DNA of 50,421 nucleotides from Candidatus Methanomethylicaceae archaeon (GCA_026414165.1 JAOAJN010000001.1:1-50421); one strand, 5' to 3'. Numbered from the stretch's first letter, positions 31,504 through 40,316 are shown. Numbers and translations: made by a program. The notes: generated by a model not told the origin, from the sequence alone.

Positions 31504-33599
31504 AGAGAATAGATGCAAGTGGAATGAGTGTCAGGGAGCTCAACTTGGCTCTCAAATTGGCTACTGATGGAGGGCGCATTTTAATAGAAAATCCGAAGGG
31601 AATGCACCATATTGCAGCGGGACTCGTAACAAAATGCACAGTGGAGATCGAAGGGTCTGTCGGTTACTTTGCAGGGACGATGATCGATGGACCGTTCATC
31701 AAGGTCAGGGGCAATGCCGGCTGGTTCTTGGGAGACAATATGACTGCTGGCGAGATAGTTGTCGAAGGGCACTCCGGTAACGGAACTGGTCAAGGGCTAT
31801 ACGGCGGAAGGTTGGTTGTCAGGGGGGATTGCGGGGACAGGGTCGGTGCACTGATGAAGAATGGTTTAGTGGTTGTAGGAGGAGACTCAGGAATAATGAC
31901 TGGACTTTACATGATGGGGGGAGAGATCATAGTATTGGGAAGGCTCGGCGAGAGTGCGGGTGAATCGATGGTAGGCGGGAAGATATTTTTCTCGGGACCA
32001 GAGCCGACACTCGGTAAAAACGCAAATGTCGAAGAAGTGACCGATACAGAGCTCGAACATGTCGAAAGGTTGCTAAGGGACTATGGACTTGCGACCCCAA
32101 AAATGAGAAAGATTGTCCCAGAAAACCCGAGGTACTTCCGAAGATCTGAGGGGAACATTTGGAACATCAGGAGGGAGAGGAACAGATACAAAGTGGAGAT
32201 TGACCATGGAGTATGCGAGGTCTGCGGGGCATGCGCACGCGTATGCCCGCAACAAGTATTCAAGGAAGTCAAGCAGGGATATATGGCTCCTATAAACGAC
32301 TTCGAGTGCGTCGGGTGTGAGACCTGCGTGGAGCACTGCAGACAGAGGGCGGTGAGAGTCTATCCTGTCCATGAGATTGGAAGATCGACCTGGACGAGAC
32401 GGGAAATCGACGAAATCCAGATCAAGGCGGCAATAGGCAGAGCATTAGTGAGGGGCATGGGGGCATGGAATAGGTTCCCTCATTTCGACGATCTGGTATT
32501 TCTCTGTGCCCAGAACTCTAGACCACCAATTGACCACTACAGGGAGCCATGTGAAACAGAGATAGTCCTGGGCAAAGGACGAGCCGAGAGACCGCTGAGG
32601 TTGGCCGCGCCAATTCTGGTGGGGGCCATGTCGTTCGGTGCTATGAGTAAAGAGGCTAAGCTCGCAGTAGCAAAGGCAACATCAAAGATCGGAATCCCTA
32701 CGAACACAGGAGAGGGGGGAATGCTACCGGAAGAGAGAGCGCTTGCTTCCATACTCATCGCACAATATGCCTCAGGGAGGTTCGGTGTCTCGGCTGAGTA
32801 TCTTCGCTCTGCTGATGCGGTTGAGATCAAGATCGGACAAGGCGCAAAAGGTGGTCAAGGAGGGCTACTCATGGGCGAGAAGGTTACAGAAGAGGTTGCT
32901 AAGGTCAGGGGCTTGCCGCCAGGATCGGACGCGATCAGCCCTGCGAGGCACCTGGACATAGTAGGTCCGGAGGACTTGAAGATGAAGATTGAACAGCTCA
33001 GGGAAATCACGGATTGGAAAGTCCCAATAGTTGTAAAGTATTCTGCAGGAAGGGTCAGGGATGACGTGAAGATAGCGGTCAAGGCTGGAGCGGACATCAT
33101 CGTAATCGATGGCAAACAGGGCGGTACTGGAGCGGCTCCGGACATTGTTATCGAGCATGCCGGTTTGCCCACTCTTCCTGCACTAGTCGAGGCAGAGAGA
33201 AGCCTAAAGGAGCTCGGAGTTAAGGACAAGGTGAGCCTGGTGATATCTGGCGGAATAAGGAATGGGGCTGATATTGCGAAGGCCCTTGCTTTGGGAGCGG
33301 ACGCCGTAGCAATCTCAACAGGGGTGCTAATTGCGATGGGCTGTAGAACCTGCGGGTTGTGCTCCACAGGAAAGTGTTCGAGGGGGATCACGACCCAGGA
33401 TCCAGCGCTCAGGAAGCGCCTCAAAGTAGAGGAGATGGCAGCCAGGGTTGAAAATTACCTAAGGGCAATAATAGAAGAGCTCAAGATGTTCACCCAGCTC
33501 TCAGGCAAGACTTCAGTCAGGAGCTTGGATAAGGATGACCTCAGAGCGCTAACTACAGATGCGGCTGCTATAACTGGTGTAAAACTGGTAGGGAACTGA
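31485..33599 (+). CDS. Glutamate synthase, GXGXG-ferredoxin-FMN synthase fusion
   Basis: A 704-residue protein combining three parts. Residues 1-205 are a GXGXG beta-helix (repeats such as GNAGWFLGDNMTAGEIVVEG). About 225-300 form a two-cluster ferredoxin domain (CEVCGACARVCPQ and CVGCETCVEHC). About 320-680 are the FMN-binding TIM barrel of glutamate synthase (GAMSFGAMSKEAKLAVAKA, NTGEGG, KIGQGAKGGQGG, QGGTGAAPDI), with Cys residues of a 3Fe-4S site in CRTCGLCSTGKC. It makes glutamate from 2-oxoglutarate and ammonia using reduced ferredoxin-like electrons. The GXGXG domain precedes the FMN domain, the reverse of bacterial GltB. TTG 31485 is the likely start, inside the glutaminase gene. Confidence 0.9.
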   Translation: MLENSIKRIDASGMSVRELNLALKLATDGGRILIENPKGMHHIAAGLVTKCTVEIEGSVGYFAGTMIDGPFIKVRGNAGWFLGDNMTAGEIVVEGHSGNGTGQGLYGGRLVVRGDCGDRVGALMKNGLVVVGGDSGIMTGLYMMGGEIIVLGRLGESAGESMVGGKIFFSGPEPTLGKNANVEEVTDTELEHVERLLRDYGLATPKMRKIVPENPRYFRRSEGNIWNIRRERNRYKVEIDHGVCEVCGACARVCPQQVFKEVKQGYMAPINDFECVGCETCVEHCRQRAVRVYPVHEIGRSTWTRREIDEIQIKAAIGRALVRGMGAWNRFPHFDDLVFLCAQNSRPPIDHYREPCETEIVLGKGRAERPLRLAAPILVGAMSFGAMSKEAKLAVAKATSKIGIPTNTGEGGMLPEERALASILIAQYASGRFGVSAEYLRSADAVEIKIGQGAKGGQGGLLMGEKVTEEVAKVRGLPPGSDAISPARHLDIVGPEDLKMKIEQLREITDWKVPIVVKYSAGRVRDDVKIAVKAGADIIVIDGKQGGTGAAPDIVIEHAGLPTLPALVEAERSLKELGVKDKVSLVISGGIRNGADIAKALALGADAVAISTGVLIAMGCRTCGLCSTGKCSRGITTQDPALRKRLKVEEMAARVENYLRAIIEELKMFTQLSGKTSVRSLDKDDLRALTTDAAAITGVKLVGN

Positions 33600-33619
33600 A
33601 GTAGATCGACTCCTTGTCC

Positions 33620-33945
33620 CCTTTTTATTGATTTTCTAGCTCAAGGTGCTTGCCGAGATCAATGGCAACAGGCAACTCGTTTTAGATCGAGGTATCTAAA
33701 GGTCTTCGGCAGGACTCGCTCAATCACCATAGCTTTGGATCTTGCCCACGAAAACTACCTGAAAGAGGTTCCCGAATATGCCTTCACATGCGAGTATCAA
33801 AGTAAAGCCCTCATCGACCGTCCACTCTATATCCACCCCAAAGTTTTCTGCCTCGATACCTTTCGATTTCAGTTTGTTGACTGTCGCATGTCTTTTCCAA
33901 GTATTCTGTAGACGCACAATGTCTTTTCTTATCCTCGCGGCGTCC
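33620..33945 (-). pseudogene. Decayed second copy of mtxX
   Basis: The minus strand from 33945 contains GIEAENFGVDIEWTVDEG and LACEGIFGNLFQVVFVGKI, aligning with GLEVENFGIEIERAIKSG and LVPDGIIGNIIFRSLVLVA of intact mtxX at 14808-15662. After a stop at 33720 the same frame continues with ASPAEDL and SCLLPLISASTLS, matching the C-terminal YFLPLVFASALS with further stops. The N-terminal two-thirds is missing. The divergence from the intact copy suggests an old duplicate or a foreign gene brought in with the island. Confidence 0.75.
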
Positions 33946-33949
33946 TGCG

Positions 33950-33968
33950 CGTTGTCCTGACTTGGGAA
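33950..33968 (-). repeat. 19-bp fragment of the tRNA-Leu gene
   Basis: The 19 bases at 33950-33968 are identical to 27696-27714, the D-arm region of tRNA-Leu(TAA), in the same orientation relative to the nearby tRNA-Arg copy. With the decayed tRNA-Arg at 34060 it indicates that the whole tRNA-Leu/tRNA-Arg segment was duplicated. Confidence 0.7.
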
Positions 33969-34059
33969 TCCAGCCTTTCAAAAGATTAGGAGCGGACCAG
34001 TATTAAGTTTTTGGCTAATATGGAAATATTTATTGGAATAGCGCTTTTTAATCACGTCA

Positions 34060-34135
34060 GGGTCCATGGCGCAGACTGGATAGCGCTTTGGTCTTCTAAG
34101 TCGATGGTCGGGGTTTTAAATCCCCGTTTCGTCGA
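34060..34135 (+). pseudogene. Decayed tRNA-Arg (TCT) copy, right border of the island
   Basis: The core (ATGGCGCAGACTGGATAGCGC and CTTCTAAGTCGATGGTCG) is identical to tRNA-Arg at 27868, including the TCT anticodon. The acceptor strands GGGTCCA and TTTCGTC no longer pair, and the T arm has lost its TTC and one base pair. The product is probably not functional. Confidence 0.85.
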
Positions 34136-34211
34136 TTTAAAAAAATAGAAAATCTATCTAACATATCCCACAAATTTTTAGCCATGTTCGTTTGACATAT
34201 AATCAATACTG

Positions 34212-35729
34212 GTGTATCTCTTGAACGCCGAAAAAGTTCGGTTAGCACGATCCGCTGCCTATCTGACTGCACAAACTGTGGTGTCAATTATATCTGGCAT
34301 AGTCTATTTTGCATTTGCCGCTAGGCTTCTCCCTACAATCGCCGATCTCGGAAAGGTATCTGCCATAACAATGTTTTCAGGTTTGATTCTAACTGTACTA
34401 ATATTCGCATTGCCTTCCGCAGTCTCTAAGTATTACTCTGAACTTCTGGGGAAAGGACTCTCCTCTGACGCAAGTGGTGTTGCTTATATTGGGTTTAAAA
34501 TTGGAACCCTCCTAGCCATAATCGGTAGCGGCTTTTGTCTATTATTCGCTCCTTATATATCATTGATATTTTTTGGAAGCGAAGCAGAGGCATTCTTTTT
34601 CAGACTGCTTTCTTTGGATATCTTGGTCGTATTTATCTCACAATTCTCTTCTTCAGTGCTTTATGGCTCTCAAAAATTCAAGGAACTTTCCATAAGTTCC
34701 ATAATATCCAATTCGGTCAAGACTGCCGCAACGATATCTTTTCTATTACTAGGTTTTGGAATATCTGGGATAATTTTTGGATGGATAATTGCCGACTTTC
34801 TATATCTTTGCCTATCTTTATTATTTTGCCGTGAGACTATGCGAAAAATGCATGGATCATTTCCGTTATTTACCTTGCTGAAATATTCTATGCCTATTTA
34901 TGGATCAAACATATTGGGCTATCTTCAATCAACAATAGACCGTTACATTGTTCTTGGGTTGGTCGGGGCCCAAATCCTTGGCGTCTACTCTCCAGCAACT
35001 ACTGCAGTTCTTTATGTATCTTCACTACCTGGATCCTTGGCATCTGCAATTTTTCCTCGTGCCTCAGGTCTTTTTGGCAAAGGTGATATGCATGGCATAA
35101 TGAGGACAACAAACGTTGCATCAAGATACTCTGCAATTATATATTCTCCCATGGCTTTTGGGCTCGCAGCCACGGCGCTTCCCACAATAGATCTTTTTGC
35201 AGGCTCAAGATATGTCGAGGGGTCACCAGCATTGACGATTATGGCTGCTGCGTCTGTAGTGTTGTCAATTCACCACGTCGTATGTACTTATATCGCATCC
35301 ATAGGCAAGACTTTTGTCTTCTTTGTTTCTCAACTAGCTGCAATAGTGGCATGTTCCTTTATATCCATCCTATTTGTCCCTCAATTCGGTGCGACAGGGG
35401 CTGCCATCGGCAGATGTGCCCTCATATTGGTAAACTTTCTAACAATGCTGCTATATGTAAAGTCAGAGATACGTGATCTTATAGATTGGCGATGCTTCTT
35501 CGCTTCACTCACTACCTCATTTATCATGTCGATATTTGTTTTCATTTTTGTATGGAGCTATTATTCAAAATATTTGCTTCCTGCCTACATTTTTGTTGGT
35601 GGATTTGTTTATGTAATAATGCTCAAGGCTTTAAAAATTATTAATAATGCTGATTTAGAATTATTAATTGCATTTGTCCCCCAGCGCCTGAAAGGCATCG
35701 CTTACCGCTTTGGTCGTTTCTTGACTTAA
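34212..35729 (+). CDS. Polysaccharide/oligosaccharide flippase (MATE/Wzx-like)
   Basis: A 505-residue integral membrane protein with about 13-14 hydrophobic helices over its whole length and short loops. The N-terminal ARSAAYLTAQTVVSIISGIVY and the helix pair around PIYGSNILGYLQSTIDRYIV are typical of the Wzx-like oligosaccharide flippases, which move lipid-linked glycans across the membrane. Start GTG 34212. It lies just outside the right border of the nitrogen island and upstream of a glycosyltransferase (36925). Together with the sugar-nucleotide genes it suggests surface-glycan export. The glycan is unknown. Confidence 0.85.
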   Translation: MYLLNAEKVRLARSAAYLTAQTVVSIISGIVYFAFAARLLPTIADLGKVSAITMFSGLILTVLIFALPSAVSKYYSELLGKGLSSDASGVAYIGFKIGTLLAIIGSGFCLLFAPYISLIFFGSEAEAFFFRLLSLDILVVFISQFSSSVLYGSQKFKELSISSIISNSVKTAATISFLLLGFGISGIIFGWIIADFLYLCLSLLFCRETMRKMHGSFPLFTLLKYSMPIYGSNILGYLQSTIDRYIVLGLVGAQILGVYSPATTAVLYVSSLPGSLASAIFPRASGLFGKGDMHGIMRTTNVASRYSAIIYSPMAFGLAATALPTIDLFAGSRYVEGSPALTIMAAASVVLSIHHVVCTYIASIGKTFVFFVSQLAAIVACSFISILFVPQFGATGAAIGRCALILVNFLTMLLYVKSEIRDLIDWRCFFASLTTSFIMSIFVFIFVWSYYSKYLLPAYIFVGGFVYVIMLKALKIINNADLELLIAFVPQRLKGIAYRFGRFLT

Positions 35730-35746
35730 TTGCTATTATTCTTTTT

Positions 35747-36844
35747 TTAATTTTGCAAATGTGGAATTTTGCGCCCTTCACTAAAAATGCTGATTGAAAT
35801 CAAACTATTTTTTAGGACTTCTTTTATTCTCTCTCTAAGACTATCAAACTCTCCTTCATAGAATGGCTTAGATTCGAAGACCTGCTCGAATATTATTCTC
35901 CCTGCCTCGTCGTCGCTTTTGACCTTAAAAATTATCGACCCTAGAGCAACCTCTCCTTGCTGAAGCAACCCATCAGCATCTCCATCGGTAATACCAATTA
36001 TGGGAATCCCGAATCTACTGAATATGTCTCCTACGATTGCAGTCGTATCATCTCCAACAGTAACAGCAGAACACACGCCCTCATCTAATAATTTTAAAAC
36101 ATCATACCCTGCATGCTCTACATAGGCTACCTTTTTACTGATCCCCGTCTTCAGGACAATACCTCTTTTATTCTTAACATTATGCCTCAATACCTTTATA
36201 GTATCTATTTTTACCTCGGATAACTCTATCCTTCCCAACTTCTCAACCCCATGCCTCTTGATCGTAGCCCCCTTTATATCCAAAATATTCCCATTTTCGC
36301 AGATCACTACCACATCTTTAGTCTCTGCCTTTCCTACTACTATCTTGTTTATTAGTATCCAATCTCCAGGCGCGACTGCCAAGATTCTCCTAAATTCCTT
36401 TCTGCCTTCTTTCCAAAAAGTAGTCCCAAAATCCTTACCTTCCTTGAACTCGAACCTCAAATCATCGGACAACACATGTGCAAATTCTCTTGCCCCTTCG
36501 CCCCAAAAAGCTATAGCTCTACTATTGGTTTCTACACCTACTACAGGCAAAGCTGTTCTTTTATAGATATACCAACTGTCTGCCATCATCCTTTCTACAT
36601 CGCTTGTATACATCACATTAACTACAACATCAAAATCAAACCGATTATTTTTGACCCAGTCGCTGAACTTTTCTTTAATAATTATTACTTCACTCTCAAG
36701 CTGAGCATCCATCATTGCAACTGCACCAATTGTGCCCCCCACCACGGCAACAAAATCCCCATATTTTTTTATTACAAAAAGCATTCTTTCTGCCCAACCC
36801 GTATCGAATACTCCTGACATGTGGAGCCGCAGGCAAATCTTCAT
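35747..36844 (-). CDS. DUF2117 (COG4022) protein of methanogens
   Basis: A 365-residue soluble protein that I match to DUF2117, a family without known function that I associate with methanogens. Recognisable segments are the N-terminal RLHMSGVFDTGWAERML, AVVGGTIGAVAMMDAQLE and the C-terminal VTVGDDTTAIVGDIFSRFG, IGITDGDADGLLQQGEVALG (about 290-310). The Asp-rich DGDADG loop could bind metal or phosphate. There is no signal peptide or membrane helix. No operon partner lies on its strand; it is convergent with the flippase gene. Confidence 0.75.
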   Translation of the reverse strand: MKICLRLHMSGVFDTGWAERMLFVIKKYGDFVAVVGGTIGAVAMMDAQLESEVIIIKEKFSDWVKNNRFDFDVVVNVMYTSDVERMMADSWYIYKRTALPVVGVETNSRAIAFWGEGAREFAHVLSDDLRFEFKEGKDFGTTFWKEGRKEFRRILAVAPGDWILINKIVVGKAETKDVVVICENGNILDIKGATIKRHGVEKLGRIELSEVKIDTIKVLRHNVKNKRGIVLKTGISKKVAYVEHAGYDVLKLLDEGVCSAVTVGDDTTAIVGDIFSRFGIPIIGITDGDADGLLQQGEVALGSIIFKVKSDDEAGRIIFEQVFESKPFYEGEFDSLRERIKEVLKNSLISISIFSEGRKIPHLQN

Positions 36845-36924
36845 GAAATCACCAGCAATTCTAAATATTTCTCAGTACAAACAAAGATAAAGAAATAAAC
36901 CAAGAGATATATGCTCTTTTATGT

Positions 36925-37635
36925 GTGTCCCCCTTGGTAAAACTGTCAGTAATAATCCCCACATATAATGAGGAGAAAGGTATAGAGAAAACTCTCCGGT
37001 CTATTTCTTCGCAGACACTGCCAAGGAGTGATTACGAAATAATTGTGGTGGACGGCGGTAGTGTTGATAGGACTGTTGAGATCGCATCAAAGTATGCAGA
37101 CTTGATTCTCCAGCAGAAGAGCAAAGGTGTGGGTGGTGCCAGGAATGATGGTGTAGAAGTTGCTCGTGGCAGGGTTATCGTCCATACTGATGCCGACGTC
37201 ATAGTTCGGAGTGACTGGCTACACCAGATCCTCTCACATTTTTCTTCTGGCGTTGTAGCTGTATGCGGTCCGGACGAGCCCCTAGAACCAGATCCTAAAT
37301 ATCGAACCCTTTACTCTCTAATCAACTTGATTTCATTATTTGCATATAAACTGGGAATTGTTTGGACCAGAGGAACTAATACGGCAGTACTTAAAGATGC
37401 TTTTTTAAAAGTAGGCGGTTATACAGACTACCCCCTCTGTGATGACGGAGAGTTGGGCTTGAGACTGAAAAAGATCGGGAAAGTTGTCTACTCACCAAAA
37501 ATAAGTGTGAAGATGTCGGCTCGCAGGTTCAAAAAATATGGAATATTGCGGGTTATAAAAGACTGGATTAAGGGTGATTTGATGATCTTCATGGGCAAAA
37601 GAACATTTGGAAAATATCATAAAGAATCCTATTAA
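36925..37635 (+). CDS. Family 2 glycosyltransferase
   Basis: A 236-residue GT-A fold glycosyltransferase. LSVIIPTYNEEKGIEKTL is the N-terminal nucleotide-binding strand, EIIVVDGGSVDRTVEIA follows, and VIVHTDADVIVRSDWL carries the DxD metal motif. GGYTDYPLCDDGELGLRLKK supplies the ED-type catalytic Asp. No membrane helix is clear, so it is a cytosolic or peripheral enzyme that transfers a sugar from a nucleotide or dolichol-phosphate donor. Start GTG 36925. Acceptor and sugar are not known. Confidence 0.87.
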   Translation: MSPLVKLSVIIPTYNEEKGIEKTLRSISSQTLPRSDYEIIVVDGGSVDRTVEIASKYADLILQQKSKGVGGARNDGVEVARGRVIVHTDADVIVRSDWLHQILSHFSSGVVAVCGPDEPLEPDPKYRTLYSLINLISLFAYKLGIVWTRGTNTAVLKDAFLKVGGYTDYPLCDDGELGLRLKKIGKVVYSPKISVKMSARRFKKYGILRVIKDWIKGDLMIFMGKRTFGKYHKESY

Positions 37636-38021
37636 CACACTCTCCCCGCCACGCTCTTTTTTATAATAATAAAAAAGCGTTTCTCATAATAGAAATTTAA
37701 AATTTAAAAAATTATAAAATTAATAGTTAAAATGTTGATTACTTTTGTTTTTAGCATCTTTAGCGCACTAATATTATTAATTGACTATGGATTTGCACTA
37801 ATAATCGTCTATTTCTTGTACAAAAATAATTAAAAACGAATTGAAATAATGATATCTTGAGAGGTTCTTCGCACCTTCCAAAATAGTTCTCATAAATAAT
37901 ATTAATTTTAAGTGATAAATAATGATAAAATTAAAAATAAAAATTTCCTTATTATTAAGTAGGTGAAAATTAAAAAAAATCTTAAATACATCCTGTTTTC
38001 CAACCCGATTTGGGTGTTATA
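37636..38021. other. A+T-rich intergenic region with hairpin and doubtful small ORF
   Basis: An inverted repeat of the form CGCTCTTTTTT..AAAAAAGCG lies at about 37651-37679, just after the glycosyltransferase gene, and may act as a terminator. A 33-residue hydrophobic frame occupies 37732-37833. AATCTTAAATAC near 37978-37990 is a plausible TATA box for the symporter genes, giving a nearly leaderless mRNA at ATG 38022. Confidence 0.45.
37732..37833 (+). CDS. Possible 33-residue membrane peptide
   Basis: ATG 37732 to TAA 37833 encodes an almost wholly hydrophobic peptide (SALILLIDYGFALIIVYFL) ending in a charged tail. No ribosome-binding site is evident and the region is very A+T rich, so chance is a fair explanation. 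Confidence 0.2.
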   Translation: MLITFVFSIFSALILLIDYGFALIIVYFLYKNN

Positions 38022-38216
38022 ATGATACCTACATTGGTGTTGCTTTTTGTATCATTTATACCAAAAGCAACTTCGGTGGATCCTTGGCAGACCTGGGCTA
38101 TCATGTTCTTTTGGCCAGTTCTCTGGCTAGTCTTGGCATTTGTCGCTTGGGGCATTCTTAGGCGTAGGGAGAAACAAGAAGAGCTTCAATCTCAGGAGGG
38201 TGTGAGTCGTGGCTGA
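38022..38216 (+). CDS. Small subunit of a sodium:solute symporter
   Basis: About 64 residues with two hydrophobic helices (MIPTLVLLFVSFIP and MFFWPVLWLVLAFVAWGIL) followed by a charged tail with RRREKQEE. Small two-helix proteins of this kind precede many SSS-family transporters and are thought to assist the large subunit. It overlaps the large-subunit gene by 8 bases. The frame extends to TTG 38010, but ATG 38022 fits the upstream TATA element better. Confidence 0.7.
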   Translation: MIPTLVLLFVSFIPKATSVDPWQTWAIMFFWPVLWLVLAFVAWGILRRREKQEELQSQEGVSRG

Positions 38217-39825
38217 GGTTTTTCACATTGAGGCACTGATCGGCTGGGCAATTTACTTAATTATAATGGTCTTAATCGGCATATGGTCTGCGAGATTCAT
38301 AAAAAAACTAGAGGACTTTACAGTTGCTGGAAGGAAAGGTGGCGCTTTTCTGGTGGGTCTAAGCCATGGTGCAGGGTCGATGAGTGGCTTTATGTTTGTC
38401 GGATTGCCTGGCTATGCTTATACTGAAGGTGCTTTTGCTTTCTGGTACGAGGCTGGAGACGCAGGAGGCGGCTTCTGGAACTTTACTTTCCTAGGAAGGA
38501 GAATGAGAACACTCGCTGCTAAGTTGGGTGCCGTAACGCCAGTCGACCTGCTCTCAAAGAGATTCCCATCTCGAGCTACGTCCGCGGTTGGCGGTCTTAT
38601 AACTGCAATATTCTGCTGGGTATACTTACTTGCGCAAATTATTGCTGCTGGAAAGATGGCTCAGCTTCTATTAGGCGTTCCATATCAGTGGGGTGTTATA
38701 GTCGGTGGCATAGTGGTACTTATCTATGTGGCTTTAGGCGGTCTTCTTGCAGTCATGTTAACTAATGTTCTTCAAGCATCAATAATGTTAATAGGGTCAG
38801 TTATTGGTATAGTTGTCGGCTTCTCACTGGTGGGCGGACTTGGGGGCCTTACAGATCGTCTTATGGCAATAAACCCAACCATACTCTCCGTGTGGGGCAC
38901 AAACAACATGTACTATGGACAATACGGAGAGATTCTTGGATCTCTTTTGATATACATGATTGGTTACATTGGTCTTCCACATATAGTAATCTTCCACATG
39001 TCTGGAAAGAGTGTTAAGGCAATAACCAACTCCATAGTCATAAACGTCATATGGGCCGTCATTTTCACATATGCGTGCGTATTTCTGGGTCTCTTTGCAA
39101 TAGTACTGCTTCCTGGACTATCTGATCCGGAACTCGCTGCAGCAACATTCTTCTACACATTTACAAATCCGTGGCTTGCTGGATTCTTATTAGCGGCGGT
39201 CTATGCAGCCATAATGAGTACCGCAGACACTTTATCTCTGACTTCTGCATCCGCATTGATTAACGATCTCTACGTTCGTTACATAAATCCCAAACTGGAC
39301 GATAAAACTCGAATGCGCTGGACTCAGATATTGGTTTTGATTATCGGTCTCATAGCTATAGCCGTTGCCTTAATTCCTGGTGGCAGTGTATTTACTGCAG
39401 TTGTTTCCGCTTTCGGCGTTTTAGGATGTGCCTTCATTACCACAAACCTTTCTGCCGTTTACTGGAAGCGAGCAACATCGGCAGGTGCACTCGCCTCTAT
39501 GATCGGAGGAGCAGGAACGGCTGCCCTTTGGGGCCCATCTGGACTAAGAGCTCTTACTGCGGTACATCCGTTCTTCGCGGGTCTAATCGCATCCGTGTTA
39601 CTAATGATTGTAGTGAGCCTTATTACCAAACCATTGCCACCAGAAATACAGAGTCTTGTGGACGCAAGCAAGAAACACTTCATCTCACCATCGGTTGACA
39701 AGAGGATCGAAAAGTCCTCTTCAATAGAAACAAAAGTTGTAGCTTCTAACATATCAAAAAGATTCTCTGCATCTTATCTCGCAGAGCTTACTTCCATACC
39801 AATATCGCTTGGCACTACAAACTGA
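38209..39825 (+). CDS. Sodium:solute symporter (SSS family)
   Basis: A 538-residue transporter with about 13 transmembrane helices. The helix-1 region contains LIGWAIYLIIMVLIGIWSAR and DFTVAGRKGG, and the family motif follows in LSHGAGSMSGFMFVGLPG. AAIMSTADTLSLTSASALINDL is the conserved Na+-site helix 8 region of PutP/ActP-type symporters. The substrate (an amino acid or carboxylate) cannot be decided. The start is GTG 38209, with a GGAGGGTG ribosome-binding site directly upstream. The 3' end overlaps a convergent opposite-strand gene by 52 bases. Confidence 0.9.
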   Translation: MAEVFHIEALIGWAIYLIIMVLIGIWSARFIKKLEDFTVAGRKGGAFLVGLSHGAGSMSGFMFVGLPGYAYTEGAFAFWYEAGDAGGGFWNFTFLGRRMRTLAAKLGAVTPVDLLSKRFPSRATSAVGGLITAIFCWVYLLAQIIAAGKMAQLLLGVPYQWGVIVGGIVVLIYVALGGLLAVMLTNVLQASIMLIGSVIGIVVGFSLVGGLGGLTDRLMAINPTILSVWGTNNMYYGQYGEILGSLLIYMIGYIGLPHIVIFHMSGKSVKAITNSIVINVIWAVIFTYACVFLGLFAIVLLPGLSDPELAAATFFYTFTNPWLAGFLLAAVYAAIMSTADTLSLTSASALINDLYVRYINPKLDDKTRMRWTQILVLIIGLIAIAVALIPGGSVFTAVVSAFGVLGCAFITTNLSAVYWKRATSAGALASMIGGAGTAALWGPSGLRALTAVHPFFAGLIASVLLMIVVSLITKPLPPEIQSLVDASKKHFISPSVDKRIEKSSSIETKVVASNISKRFSASYLAELTSIPISLGTTN

Positions 39826-40316
39826 GTGGCTCCAGATACGCTATCGAGAAGCAACCAAACTTTTCTATTTTTTTTATCAGGTAATCGAACTAGCCAAAAT
39901 TGCTTATAAATCACTAATTTATCAACTAGAGTTATCTCCATCTCTTTTAACATAGTCAATTTTTTGAGCCTCTGGAAAGTCTTTTTTACATACTCCTTTG
40001 CTCCGTTAAGGCCCGCATCTTCTAATACTTTTAAACTTAGAACCCTTTCTTCATCTAGATCTTCCGTAACTATGTCAGGTTTTGAGCAATATCCTACAAA
40101 ACCTGTTATACCATCAACCATTAAATAAACCCCGTCGTAAGTCTTGGTTATCCCTAGAATCATAATAACCTTAACATCAAAATTTATGAGCCAATAGGGA
40201 TAGTACAAGAAACCCATGCTTGCTCCAATTAGTTCTTCCTCGCCAATCCGTTTCTTGAGCAAGTCTGTTGCTGGCTTTAGGTCTCTATAGAACCCCTTAA
40301 CCACATATGCCTTCAT
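39774..40316 (-). CDS. Conserved-looking protein of unknown function
   Basis: I do not recognise a family. The 180-residue product begins MKAYVVKGFYRDLKPATDLL. It has a central aromatic segment GFLYYPYWLINFDVKV and a repeated theme of a strand followed by MVDGITGFVGY (about 80) and LLDSVSGATQFV (about 165), which suggests two related beta sheets. No convincing transmembrane helix. The ATG at 40316 is preferred because GGTGGT lies a few bases upstream; a GTG at 40331 is also in frame. It overlaps the 3' end of the symporter gene on the opposite strand. Confidence 0.6.
   Translation of the reverse strand: MKAYVVKGFYRDLKPATDLLKKRIGEEELIGASMGFLYYPYWLINFDVKVIMILGITKTYDGVYLMVDGITGFVGYCSKPDIVTEDLDEERVLSLKVLEDAGLNGAKEYVKKTFQRLKKLTMLKEMEITLVDKLVIYKQFWLVRLPDKKNRKVWLLLDSVSGATQFVVPSDIGMEVSSAR

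Noticed and set aside
33720-33917. A short intact protein-coding gene
   Set aside because: It is the readable part of a decayed mtxX; the alignment continues beyond its stop codon.
27868-34135. Simple attL/attR pair of a single integration event
   Set aside because: The right-hand copy spans the whole tRNA-Arg plus a tRNA-Leu piece, more than a typical attachment core, so a segmental duplication fits better.
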